64,000 nucleotides of DNA, from NCBI RefSeq assembly GCF_040605455.1, contig NZ_JBEXCV010000013.1, positions 33,368-97,367 on the forward strand, read 5' to 3'. Positions within the stretch are counted from its first letter, which is position 1; every line of letters begins with the position of its first letter. The DNA comes from Embleya sp040605455 (lineage in GTDB: Bacteria; Actinomycetota; Actinomycetes; Streptomycetales; Streptomycetaceae). The position numbers were made by a program, and so were the translations under genes. Below are positions 47,647 to 56,252 of the stretch, piece by piece. Below the pieces are notes generated by a model. That model was given only the letters and a program-made list of their open reading frames with translations. It did not search any database and was not told the DNA's origin.

Positions 47647-48627
47647 GTGACACCGGCGCATCCTCAGGCACAAGCATGCCTGAACTCTCCCTCTCCGACC
47701 ACCGATCCCGCCACGATTCCCCCATATGCGCGGCGCGCCAGGTGGCAGGAGGTCATTCGCGATGATCCGGGGATTGAGCGCACGCTGCTGATGTTCGCGT
47801 TGCTGCTCTCCACGTACGCGCGGTCCGACGGCACCGGCATCCGGCTCACGCACGCCAGACTCGCCCGCGACTGCGGCTTCCACCTCTCCACGGTCCGCCG
47901 CGCATTGGAGCACTTGCAAAAGCGCGGACTGTTGCTTCAGGTCCACCGTGGCCACCGCCTCGGGGACGGCAACTCCTCGCTCAGCGAATACGCCCTGCTC
48001 CTGCCCTCAACGGCTCTTCCGGATGGGCCGTTGAGCGCAAACTCAGCCGCTCACCGGGATGAGCCGTTGAGCCGTTCGTCGGACACGACCCGCAGGCGCT
48101 CAACCGCTCACCACAGCGCCTCAACGGTTCACCTGGATGAGCCGCTCCCTGTAGTTACCTCTATCAGGGAGGGAACGGGGTCTCCCCCCACTCCCTCCCG
48201 CGCGAGCCCGCCGGACAACGCGTCGTTCCGAGCGGCGAAGGTGCTGGTCGAACAACTCCCGCCCGAGTCGCACGAATTCCTGATGCCCGGTCTGCACCGC
48301 GTCGCCCTCAAGCTCGCCCAACGCGCCGATCGAGGCGTCCTGATCCACGACCTCGCGGACACGATCCGCACCCGCGGACCACTCACCGGCCCCGGAATCC
48401 GCTCACCGCTGGCCGTCCTCCTGTACCGCCTCGACGAGGCAATCGAGATACACACCACCATGCGCGAGACGTTCCGCCGATCCATGAGCGGAGACCCGAC
48501 ACCCACCCCGACGCCACCCACTTGCGGCTGCAAGGGCGGTTGGCGCGGCGAGGACCACGAAGGCCGCCCGATCCCGTGCACAACCTGCAAACCGCGCTAC
48601 GGCGGCACGTTGGCGCCGCTGTTCTGA
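47647..48627 (+). CDS. Helix-turn-helix protein of mobile-element type
   Basis: The 326-residue protein has a winged helix (LTHARLARDCGFHLSTVRRALEHLQKRGLL, residues about 65-100), a Ser/Thr/Pro-rich middle, a helical domain (SHEFLMPGLHRVALKLAQRAD) and a Cys-rich end with CGC and CTTC that may bind zinc. Such proteins are typical of streptomycete integrative elements and plasmids, as regulators or replication-linked factors. GTG 47647 is preferred. It is the full-length member of a tandem pair. Confidence 0.68.
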   Translation: MTPAHPQAQACLNSPSPTTDPATIPPYARRARWQEVIRDDPGIERTLLMFALLLSTYARSDGTGIRLTHARLARDCGFHLSTVRRALEHLQKRGLLLQVHRGHRLGDGNSSLSEYALLLPSTALPDGPLSANSAAHRDEPLSRSSDTTRRRSTAHHSASTVHLDEPLPVVTSIREGTGSPPTPSRASPPDNASFRAAKVLVEQLPPESHEFLMPGLHRVALKLAQRADRGVLIHDLADTIRTRGPLTGPGIRSPLAVLLYRLDEAIEIHTTMRETFRRSMSGDPTPTPTPPTCGCKGGWRGEDHEGRPIPCTTCKPRYGGTLAPLF

Positions 48628-48658
48628 CCACGACCGCCGCCCCGGCCCGGTGCGCCGG

Positions 48659-48856
48659 TCAGCGGCCGCGCGCACCCTTGAGAGTCTGCACCAGCGTGGC
48701 CCAAGACGCGGAGGAGACGCAGAAGTGGCCTCGCTCATGGGATTCACTGTCCCGCACGGCGGTGGCAGAGGGAGTGGGCGCCACTTCAACGCAGGTATTC
48801 GTGTCGGTGGCGGACGAGTAGGAGGAAGTTCGCCACGCAAGCGCGTTCGCAGTCAT
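48659..48856 (-). CDS. DUF397 protein
   Basis: The 65-residue protein is DUF397: WRTSSYSSATDTNTCVEVA, then AVRDSESHERGHFCVSSASW. These genes usually lie directly after an XRE/DUF5753 regulator and are linked to bld-type developmental control. ATG 48856 overlaps the regulator's stop (ATGA). The regulator itself is reduced to a fragment here. Confidence 0.85.
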   Translation of the reverse strand: MTANALAWRTSSYSSATDTNTCVEVAPTPSATAVRDSESHERGHFCVSSASWATLVQTLKGARGR

Positions 48857-49044
48857 GCCAGGTCTCGCAATCGTTGCTCGATGACCTTCTTCGTGTCCTC
48901 TGGAGACAGAGTATGGCCCCGGAAATGGTTCAACAGCCGCTGGCAGCGGCGTACTTCGACCGCGCCGTCCTTGATCTCCAAGCCACGCATGTGTTCCACC
49001 GGTACGCCCCCGGCGACCACCGCCAGTAAAGCGCAGGGACTCAC
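48853..49044 (-). pseudogene. C-terminal remnant of an XRE/DUF5753 regulator
   Basis: The last 45 residues (AVEVRRCQRLLNHFRGHTLSPEDTKK... ) match the end of DUF5753 regulators, where EVRRY ... L.SPEDS is conserved. The helix-turn-helix and most of the DUF5753 domain are absent; upstream sequence is unrelated. A TTA codon (49029-49027), the bldA-dependent kind, lies in the remaining frame. Confidence 0.65.
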
Positions 49045-49259
49045 GCGGGGTCCGCTGGGCCCCGTTTGTCCTCAACGTGGACGAAGACACGGCGTGCGGC
49101 GCTCGCGGAGACCGCACGCGGCTTTCGCACCGGCTGGGGCGAGGGGCTGATCAAGGCTTCCGACGCCGCCCGTGGCTCGAACGGACCGCATAATCCGGCC
49201 ACTTCTGGTTTGCTGGGGTCACCCGTGTCCACCCGCAGCCGGAAAGGCCCTGCACTGCC

Positions 49260-49544
49260 GTGGAGTTGATGGCGATTGTTCTGATGTCCGGAATCGGCGG
49301 AGGCGTACTCGTCCGCGCCGGTCGGGTGGCTCGTATGTATGAACTAGCGGTCTGGCGGCGAGGGTTGCCACTTGCACTCGGGTTGATCGGGGTCGCCATG
49401 AGCCTGATTCAGGCCGAGGATGTCGTGCTCGTCGCCGCGTTGATCGCCTTGCCGTGCTACGTGGCCTCGGCGTTGTTCGCGCAGGCGGAGATCCACCGGG
49501 AGGCCGACGAAGCGCTCCAAGGCCGAGCCGGCCGAGTCGGCTGA
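49260..49544 (+). CDS. Small membrane protein, function unknown
   Basis: The 94-residue product has three hydrophobic segments (IVLMSGIGGGVLV, LPLALGLIGVAMSLI, VVLVAALIALPCYVASALF) and a charged C-terminus. GTG 49260 is the first good start. It lies between the regulator remnant and the PNPOx-like gene. No family recognised. Confidence 0.55.
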   Translation: MELMAIVLMSGIGGGVLVRAGRVARMYELAVWRRGLPLALGLIGVAMSLIQAEDVVLVAALIALPCYVASALFAQAEIHREADEALQGRAGRVG

Positions 49545-49583
49545 CCCGGCGTCACGACCCCCGCCCGAACGGGCAGCCTGCCC

Positions 49584-50012
49584 TCACGACCCCGGGCCCG
49601 GCCCCAACCCGAAGACCCGCCAGCGCTTCGGGGTGACCACGCCCAGGCTCGTGCCCTCGCGGGAGAGCGGGCGGCGCTGCTGCGCCAGGCCCTCCTCGCC
49701 CAGGATGTGCCGCATGGCGAACTCCCAGCGCTCCTGAGCCCACTCGTCCTCGCGCATGGCCACCTCGCCCCACACGATGACGTGCGCGATGTCGCCGTCC
49801 CGCGCCATCGACAGGCACACGCGCGGGTCGTGCTCCAGATTCGCCTTCTTGGTGCGGCCGGTGAGGCTGAGGTAGAGATACTCGTCGTCGTACGCGAGCA
49901 TCACGGGCGTCACGTGCGGCTCCCCCGTCGGGGTCACCGTGCCCACGTGCACCCAGTGCTCCGGATCGCCGAGCATCGCGTCCAGAGCCGTCCTCAGTTC
50001 GGGGTCGATCAT
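49584..50012 (-). CDS. PNPOx-like flavin/F420-binding protein
   Basis: The 142-residue split-barrel protein resembles the pyridoxamine-phosphate-oxidase-like superfamily, which in actinobacteria includes F420-dependent reductases: VGTVTPTGEPHVTPVMLAYDD, a LTGRTKKANLEHDPRV loop with Lys/Asn contacts and VWGEVAM. The cofactor cannot be decided by eye. ATG 50012 follows AAGGCGGA. Confidence 0.75.
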   Translation of the reverse strand: MIDPELRTALDAMLGDPEHWVHVGTVTPTGEPHVTPVMLAYDDEYLYLSLTGRTKKANLEHDPRVCLSMARDGDIAHVIVWGEVAMREDEWAQERWEFAMRHILGEEGLAQQRRPLSREGTSLGVVTPKRWRVFGLGPGPGS

Positions 50013-50114
50013 GGAGGATCCGCCTTTCGCAGCACAGGGGCCTCATGGCCACCGTACTGCGCCCTTCACCCCACCGGTCACGTGAATACCGCCCACGACG
50101 TATACGGGAACCGT

Positions 50115-51617
50115 CTAGAAGTCGTCCGGATACGGCGCCGACAGCACCTCGACCCCGGCCGGCTCCGGCGTGATGTAGCCCGGCAGCAGCTCGGACAAAA
50201 GCGCGCGCACCGCCTTCGTATCGTTGATGGCCGCCGCGTCGTACAGCTCCGGCAGCCGCACCACCGCGTCCAGGGCCTGCCCCGGCGGCACGGTCGCCTG
50301 GATCCGCCGATGTTCGGTGGGCAGGCGCTCCTCGGTGGTCGAGAACAGCGCCTCGTTGAGCTTCTCGCCCGGCCGCAGGCCGGTGAAGCGGATCGGCACG
50401 TTCGGCAGGTTCACCTGTTCGGCGAACTTGTGCACCAAGTCCACGATCCGCACCGGTTCGCCCATGTCGAGCACGAAGATCTCGCCGCCCTGGGCCATCC
50501 GGCCGGCCTCCAGGACCAGTCCCACGGCCTCCTCGATCGTCATGAAGAACCGGGTGACGTCCGGATGGGTGACGGTGACCGGGCCGCCCGCGCGCAGCTG
50601 TTCGGCCAGTACGGACAGCAGCGAGCCGCGGCTGCCCAGCACGTTGCCGAACCGGACACCTGCGAACACCCCCGGCGCCTGCGTGTTCGCCTGCACGATC
50701 AACTCGGCCAGCCGCTTGGTCGCCCCGAGCACCGAGACCGGGTCGGCCGCCTTGTCCGTGGAGATCAACACGAAGCGCTCGACCCCCACGTCGAGCGCCG
50801 CCCGGACCAGGTTCTCCGTGCCCAGCACGTTGGACTTGACCGCCTCGCACGGATGCCGCTCCAGCAGCGGCAGGTGCTTGTGCGCCGCGGCGTGGAAGAC
50901 CACCTCCGGCTTGAGATCGTGGAAGAGCTGCTCGATCCGCGGGCGATCCCGGATGTCCGCGATGACCAGCGTCTCGTCGTCGAGCAACGCCTCGCCCCAC
51001 ACATCGAGTTGCAGACGATGCAGGTTGGACTCGTCGTGGTCGAGCATGTACATCCGGCTCGGCCCGAAGCCGTATACCTGTCGGCACAACTCGCTGCCGA
51101 TCGAGCCACCCGCGCCGGTGATCAACACCCGGCGGCCCGCGATCACTTCGCGCACCGACGCCGAGACCACGTGCAGTTCCTGCCGACCGATCAGCCGGTT
51201 GACGTCGAGCATGCGCATGTCGCTGCCGACCACATCGCGCCGCAACGCGACCAGGAAGGAAGGCAGATACCGCACGGCGGCGCCGACTGCGGCGGCGCCG
51301 GCGGCCACTTTGCGAAAATCCTCGTGCGGAAGCCCCGGGATGGCCAGTACGACCACCTCGATGCCATGCTCCAATGCCACGTCGGTCAGGGCGGCCAGGC
51401 CGCCCAAAACCGGAAGCAGATGTTGTGGATTGTCCGCGTCGGCGACCCGGATCCCGTCCTTGTCGGGGTCGTCGTCGAGAAATCCGATCGGACGCAACCC
51501 GAATTCGGGTGTCCGCAACAGATCTCGCGCCAACGCGCTGCCCGCCGACCCGGCCCCCACGACCAGGGTCCGCAGACCCGCTCCCGAACTGTCCGTCGCT
51601 GCTGAACTCCGACCCAT
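50115..51617 (-). CDS. Soluble NDP-sugar 4,6-dehydratase of the CapD/PglF type
   Basis: The 500-residue protein has two Rossmann domains: an N-terminal VVGAGSAGSALARDLL nucleotide-binding domain (about 15-135) and an SDR-type sugar-nucleotide domain with TGAGGSIGSEL near 168, ISTDKAADP and GATKRLAE. Family members bear Met or Leu in place of the SDR Tyr, as here. Unlike usual FlaA1/CapD proteins it lacks the four membrane helices, so it should be cytosolic. GAGGGGGG precedes ATG 51617. It probably makes a dideoxy-amino-sugar precursor for surface glycans. Confidence 0.85.
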   Translation of the reverse strand: MGRSSAATDSSGAGLRTLVVGAGSAGSALARDLLRTPEFGLRPIGFLDDDPDKDGIRVADADNPQHLLPVLGGLAALTDVALEHGIEVVVLAIPGLPHEDFRKVAAGAAAVGAAVRYLPSFLVALRRDVVGSDMRMLDVNRLIGRQELHVVSASVREVIAGRRVLITGAGGSIGSELCRQVYGFGPSRMYMLDHDESNLHRLQLDVWGEALLDDETLVIADIRDRPRIEQLFHDLKPEVVFHAAAHKHLPLLERHPCEAVKSNVLGTENLVRAALDVGVERFVLISTDKAADPVSVLGATKRLAELIVQANTQAPGVFAGVRFGNVLGSRGSLLSVLAEQLRAGGPVTVTHPDVTRFFMTIEEAVGLVLEAGRMAQGGEIFVLDMGEPVRIVDLVHKFAEQVNLPNVPIRFTGLRPGEKLNEALFSTTEERLPTEHRRIQATVPPGQALDAVVRLPELYDAAAINDTKAVRALLSELLPGYITPEPAGVEVLSAPYPDDF

Positions 51618-52171
51618 CAAGCCCCCCTCGGTCAGGTGCAGCGTGATCGGCATCGGATCGTGCACCGACCACACGCGGCATCGACACGCCGGTGCGGATG
51701 AGCGCCCCCATCGCACCACGCCCACCCCGGCGGTCGTACGCGACTGCCCCAATTGCCCCACGACCCCGATGGCCCCACAGTCCGCGTCGTCACTTGCGGC
51801 CCAGGCGCATCGCATGGACCAACAGCCGCGCAGACAACCACCGGCACTCCGGATTCAGCGTACGGCCCACTCTCGGCCCCCGCCGCGGTTTTGCCCAAAC
51901 ACCCGCAACTTCGCCTTTTCCGTGTCCGCAAGGGATCACGCCGTGATCGTCGGGGGTTTCCCAGCCCGGCTCCCTGCCGTCATCCCACCGTGCCCACCCA
52001 CCGCACTCCCCGAGGTGGGCACGTGTCGAGTCGCCCGGCAGGCCCCGATCGATCCCGCGATACGACGCATCACCGCCGCGATACGACGAATCGGCCCCAC
52101 CCGCGACAATCGCGAATGGAGCCGACCCGAAAACCGTGCCGTATCAACTCTGTTCGACCGTGCTCACCCGA
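51618..52171. other. Upstream region of the dehydratase gene, no gene seen
   Basis: These 554 bases lie between the end of the ESX-like gene (minus strand) and the dehydratase start. Frames exist but are Pro/Arg-rich and carry no domain. It should contain the dehydratase promoter. Confidence 0.45.
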
Positions 52172-53635
52172 TCAGTCCACCACCGGCGGAGCCGTCGAGC
52201 GGTCGCCCACCCACGTCTGCTCCTCCTCGTGCAGGTAGTCCGCGCGCTGCCGCCGGTTGCGCTCGTCGCGACCGCCGCCCGCGCCCATCCCACCGCCACC
52301 GCCGCGCATGCCTGCGCCGCGACCGCCGCCGACCTGGCTGCCCGCGCCCGCTCCGGCCCGGCCGGCCAGGCCGCTGCCGCCGGAGGAGAACTGGCCCGAG
52401 GCGCCCGCGGTGCGCGAGGTGCCACCGACCACGCCACCGCTCTGCCCGGTGAACCGCCTACCGCCCGCACCGCCGCGCGGACCGGTGCCGCCGCCGGGGT
52501 TGTTGTGACCGCCGCCACCGCCGGTCGGGCCACGCTCGGTCGGCCGACCCCCGGTGAGACCTTCGGTGTTCGAGGTCGCGTTGGGGCCGCGCCGGCTGTC
52601 CAGCGGGTTCGAGGTCAACTGCGCCTTGGAGCCACCGGACTTGCCGCCGGGCGGGAAGCCGCCCGTCTTGCCGCCGGGGAACATCGGCAGGCCGTTGGGC
52701 AGACCCTGGGGACCGCTGCCGCTGGGCAAAGGGCCGATCGGGCCCTGCCCCGGACCCATCGGACCGGGGTCGGGCAACGTCGCGGGGCCGTTCTGGAACG
52801 GGCCGGTGCCGAGCAGGCCGGTGTCCTTCGGCGACACGTACCCGCCACCACCACCGCCGACCGAACCGACGCCGCCCGGACCGCCCGAGCCGTCGGACCC
52901 GTCGATCAGATTCTCGCCACCGCGACCCGTGGGACCGTGGCCGGGGATCAGCGTCCCGCCGTCCTTGTCCACGGTGGCCTTGACCGTCGAGTTGTTCGTG
53001 GTCCGACGACCGCCGTTGGTCGGTCCGCCGCCACCGCTGTGCGAAACGGTCGGCAACGCGGGCAACGGCGGGAAGTCGATCGCCGGCGCCTTGGCCAGCG
53101 TCTCGGTGGTCACCGTGTAGGTGCTGCTCAGGCTCTCCATCCGGCGGATGGCTTCCTGGCGCGCCTTCTCCAGCTCGGTCTTGGCCGAGGCCACCATGGC
53201 CTTCTTGTCCGGGGTGTCCCCCGGCTGGCAGACCAGCCGCTTCTCGCCGTTGCTGTCCACGATCAGCTTGGCGTTCGCGGGCACCTCCGGCATGGTCAGC
53301 AGCGCGAAGCTCAGCTCGCTGCCCGCGTGGTCCATCGCGGTACCGACCTTGCCCGAGTGCTCGGCGAACTTGCGCGTGGCGACCATGACCTTGCCGGTCC
53401 ACTCACGAAAGCTCTCCGCGGACTTCCCGGTCCACTCGAGACGACTGATCCGCGTCTCCAGTGCCGTCGTCAGCGTCTCCAGCGTTTCCTTGGCATCGAG
53501 CAACGCCTTCCCCGATGCCGTCAGTTCGACGGGTCGTGCGCCGTCGATCATGCCCTTCAGCGCTTCGTGCGAAAACTCCTCGAAGTTGGTGGGTCCACTT
53601 CCCCACCCGCCACCGCCACCGCCGGCATCCAGCAT
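52172..53635 (-). CDS. ESX-associated WXG100-like protein with Gly/Pro-rich tail
   Basis: The 487-residue protein has a helical first 180 residues (LETRISRLEWTGKSAESFREWTGK...) like long WXG100 or PPE-like substrates, with WTG at the turn. It then has about 280 residues of Gly, Pro, Ser and Asn, and a conserved end YLHEEEQTWVG...PPVVD, seen in proteins of actinobacterial type VII secretion loci. The smaller helical protein encoded just upstream may be its partner. ATG 53635 is used. Confidence 0.75.
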   Translation of the reverse strand: MLDAGGGGGGWGSGPTNFEEFSHEALKGMIDGARPVELTASGKALLDAKETLETLTTALETRISRLEWTGKSAESFREWTGKVMVATRKFAEHSGKVGTAMDHAGSELSFALLTMPEVPANAKLIVDSNGEKRLVCQPGDTPDKKAMVASAKTELEKARQEAIRRMESLSSTYTVTTETLAKAPAIDFPPLPALPTVSHSGGGGPTNGGRRTTNNSTVKATVDKDGGTLIPGHGPTGRGGENLIDGSDGSGGPGGVGSVGGGGGGYVSPKDTGLLGTGPFQNGPATLPDPGPMGPGQGPIGPLPSGSGPQGLPNGLPMFPGGKTGGFPPGGKSGGSKAQLTSNPLDSRRGPNATSNTEGLTGGRPTERGPTGGGGGHNNPGGGTGPRGGAGGRRFTGQSGGVVGGTSRTAGASGQFSSGGSGLAGRAGAGAGSQVGGGRGAGMRGGGGGMGAGGGRDERNRRQRADYLHEEEQTWVGDRSTAPPVVD

Positions 53636-53683
53636 GTCGTCACCCCGTCCCCGTAGTTCCCGTCACGTCGAATCTCGAGCCGC

Positions 53684-54106
53684 TCAGGGCTTCTTCGCCG
53701 GCGGTGCGGGAGCCGGCGCGTTGTTCGCGTAGTCCTCTTGCAGAGACTTGTACTTGGCGGTGAACTCCGCCTCGTTGCCCTCGTACGTGCCCTGCACGTA
53801 CTGGACGGTCATCTGCATCGCCTCGATCTGGCGCTTGAGCTGCGTCGACAGATCGATCAGCTCCTGGCGTATGCCGACGTACGCCGACCACAGCCGGATC
53901 GCTTCCCCGAAATTGCCCGACGCGTCCAATTCCACGCGGTTGTCGACCAACTTGTGTGGTGCCGCGGTGGACGCGTCCAAGTCGTCCAGCGCGCGCTGGA
54001 CGTCCTTTTGGAACTGCACCATCGATTCCAGCCCGACGGACAACGCCTGCATGTCCGACGAGGAAACCCCCGTGGGTCCACCATCCCCGATATCCGCGAT
54101 GAGCAT
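53684..54106 (-). CDS. Helical partner of the ESX-like protein
   Basis: The 140-residue protein is nearly all helix with a short Ala/Pro-rich tail (NNAPAPAPPAKKP). Heptad spacing suggests it dimerises. GGGGGAG lies ahead of ATG 54106; GTG 54115 is rejected since no ribosome site precedes it. It is 48 bases ahead of the Gly-rich protein gene and likely co-secreted or acts as its chaperone. The 268 bases upstream show no further gene. Confidence 0.7.
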   Translation of the reverse strand: MLIADIGDGGPTGVSSSDMQALSVGLESMVQFQKDVQRALDDLDASTAAPHKLVDNRVELDASGNFGEAIRLWSAYVGIRQELIDLSTQLKRQIEAMQMTVQYVQGTYEGNEAEFTAKYKSLQEDYANNAPAPAPPAKKP

Positions 54107-54374
54107 CTGCCACACTCCCCCGTGCGTGGAGCCGATACCTCACCCCGTCACCACGCAGCTAGTCATCAACGCGCCGCGCGTTGCCCCGTCCTCCGAGGCG
54201 GCGCATCGCGGCACACCCGTATCAGTATCCCCAGACTACATAGCGGATGTGACCGATGGGTACGGGGAGACCCTCACGTCGGACCCGCTCCGGATATCGA
54301 TGCGATGGATCACCGCAGCGCGCATTGTCCGAAAGATCCGGCGGCAGGCGGCGGGCCGGGACCGGGCCGGGAGA

Positions 54375-54411
54375 CCCGACTTCGACCTGATCTTCGCCGG
54401 TCGAAGTCGGG
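54375..54411 (-). terminator. Terminator hairpin of the ABC-F gene
   Basis: A perfect 13-base stem joins 54375-54387 (CCCGACTTCGACC) and 54399-54411, 11-base loop, starting 7 bases past the ABC-F stop. Confidence 0.88.
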
Positions 54412-54418
54412 CCCGGTC

Positions 54419-56197
54419 CTACTCGGTCTCCTCCGCGAGCTCCAGCCAGCGCATCTCCAACTCGTCGCGTTCGTCGCGGATCGCGCGCAGTTCGGCGTCC
54501 AGCGCGGAGACCTTGTCGAAGTCGGTGGCGTACTCGGCCAGGCCGTCGTGCACCTTCTTCTCCCGATCGGCCAGCTTGGACAACTGCCGCTCAACCCGCT
54601 GGAGTTCCTTCTTCGCCGCGCGGGTGTCGCCGCCACCGCGCCGGGTCGGCGCGGCGGTTGCCCCCGCCTCGACCGCATCCCGACGACGCTTGAGGTACTC
54701 CTCGATGCCACCCGGCAACATCCGCAGCGTGCGGTCGCCCAGCAGCGCCAGCACCGTGTCCGTGGTGCGCTCGATGAAGTACCGGTCGTGGCTGACGATC
54801 ACCAGCGAACCCGGCCAGCCGTCCAGCAGGTCCTCCAGCTGGGTCAGCGTCTCGATGTCCAGGTCGTTGGTCGGTTCGTCCATGAACAGCACGTTCGGCT
54901 CGTCCATCAACAACCGCAGCAGCTGCAGCCTGCGCCGCTCGCCACCGGACAGGTCGGAGACCGGCGTCCACTGCTTCTCACCGGTGAAGCCGAACTGCTC
55001 GCACAGCTGACCGGCCGTCATCTCCTTGCCCTTGCCGATCTCGACCCGCTCGCGGATCTGCGACACCGCCTCCAGGACCCGCAGTGTGGGCGGGAGTTCG
55101 ACAACTTCCTGGGAAAGGTAGGCGAGCTTGACGGTACGACCGACCACGACCTTGCCGGCGGCCGGCTGCTTCTCCTCGTACGCCGCGTCCTTGAGCGCGC
55201 GCAGCAGCGAGGTCTTGCCCGCACCGTTGACCCCGACCAGGCCGATCCGGTCGCCCGGACCCAGGTTCCAGGTCAGGTGCTCCAGCAGCGTCTTGGGACC
55301 AGCCTCGATCCGCACGTCGAGCAGTTCGAAGACGGTCTTGCCCAGCCGCGCGTTGGCGAAGCCGCGCAGCGCCAGGGTGTCGCGCGGCGGCGGCTCGTCC
55401 GCGATCAGCTCGTTCGCCGCCTCGATCCGGAACTTGGGCTTGGAGGTGCGGGCGGGCGCGCCGCGCCGCAGCCAGGCGAGTTCCTTGCGGACCAGGTTCT
55501 GCCGCTTGGTCTCCTCGGTGCTTGCGATCCGCGCGCGCTCGGCCCGGGCCAGCACGTACGCCGAGTAGCCACCCTCGTAGTCGTGCACCTTGCCGCCCTG
55601 CACGTCCCACGTGCGCGTGCAGACCTCGTCCAGGAACCAGCGGTCGTGGGTGACCACGACCAGCGCGGAGCGCCGGGTCTTGAGGTGGCCGGCCAGCCAC
55701 GCGATGCCCTCGACGTCGAGGTGGTTGGTCGGCTCGTCCAGGATGATCAGGTCGTGCTCTTCGATCAGCAGCTTCGCCAGCGCGATCCGGCGCCGCTCAC
55801 CGCCGGACAGCGGGCCGATCACCGAGTCGATGCCGCTCTCGAAGCCGGGCATGGCCAGTCCGCCGAACAGCCCGGTCAGCACGTCGCGGATGCGCGCGTC
55901 GCCCGCCCACTCGTGCTCCGGGCGGTCGCCGACGATCTCCTGGCGCACGGTCGCCGCCGGATCGAGGTCGTCCTGCTGGCTCAGGATGCCCAGGCTGAGC
56001 CCGCCCACGTGGGTGACCCGGCCGGAATCGACCGGCTCCCGCTGGGCCATCACCCGGATCAGCGTGGTCTTGCCGTCCCCGTTGCGGCCCACGACCCCGA
56101 TCCGGTCGCCTTCGGCCACGCCGAGGGACACCTCGTCGAGCAGGGTGCGCATGACATACGCCTTGCCGACTGACTCAAGATTGACCAGGTTCGCCAT
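54419..56197 (-). CDS. ABC-F family ATPase (Uup-like)
   Basis: The 592-residue protein has two ABC domains and no membrane segments. Walker A motifs are GRNGDGKTT and GVNGAGKTS, signatures LSGGERRR occur twice, and Walker B motifs are LIILDEPTNHLD and VLFMDEPTNDLD. A linker between the domains and a C-terminal coiled coil (ELQRVERQLSKLADREKK) are Uup-like. ABC-F proteins act on ribosomes; some give antibiotic resistance. The link to the erm gene at the other end of the window is not operonic. It ends 55 bases before the ispE stop. Confidence 0.9.
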   Translation of the reverse strand: MANLVNLESVGKAYVMRTLLDEVSLGVAEGDRIGVVGRNGDGKTTLIRVMAQREPVDSGRVTHVGGLSLGILSQQDDLDPAATVRQEIVGDRPEHEWAGDARIRDVLTGLFGGLAMPGFESGIDSVIGPLSGGERRRIALAKLLIEEHDLIILDEPTNHLDVEGIAWLAGHLKTRRSALVVVTHDRWFLDEVCTRTWDVQGGKVHDYEGGYSAYVLARAERARIASTEETKRQNLVRKELAWLRRGAPARTSKPKFRIEAANELIADEPPPRDTLALRGFANARLGKTVFELLDVRIEAGPKTLLEHLTWNLGPGDRIGLVGVNGAGKTSLLRALKDAAYEEKQPAAGKVVVGRTVKLAYLSQEVVELPPTLRVLEAVSQIRERVEIGKGKEMTAGQLCEQFGFTGEKQWTPVSDLSGGERRRLQLLRLLMDEPNVLFMDEPTNDLDIETLTQLEDLLDGWPGSLVIVSHDRYFIERTTDTVLALLGDRTLRMLPGGIEEYLKRRRDAVEAGATAAPTRRGGGDTRAAKKELQRVERQLSKLADREKKVHDGLAEYATDFDKVSALDAELRAIRDERDELEMRWLELAEETE

Positions 56198-56252
56198 CAG
56201 ACCGAACCGCCATACCGCAACGCTCGCATTCGACCAACTCTAACGGTCCGCG

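Noticed and set aside
49066..49269. A 67-codon plus-strand frame between the XRE remnant and the membrane gene
   Set aside because: The start is a TTG without a ribosome site, it overlaps the next gene start, and no domain was recognised.
49552..51711. A long minus-strand frame over the PNPOx-like and dehydratase genes
   Set aside because: Shadow frame: low-complexity Arg/Gly protein, while the other frames give recognisable folds.
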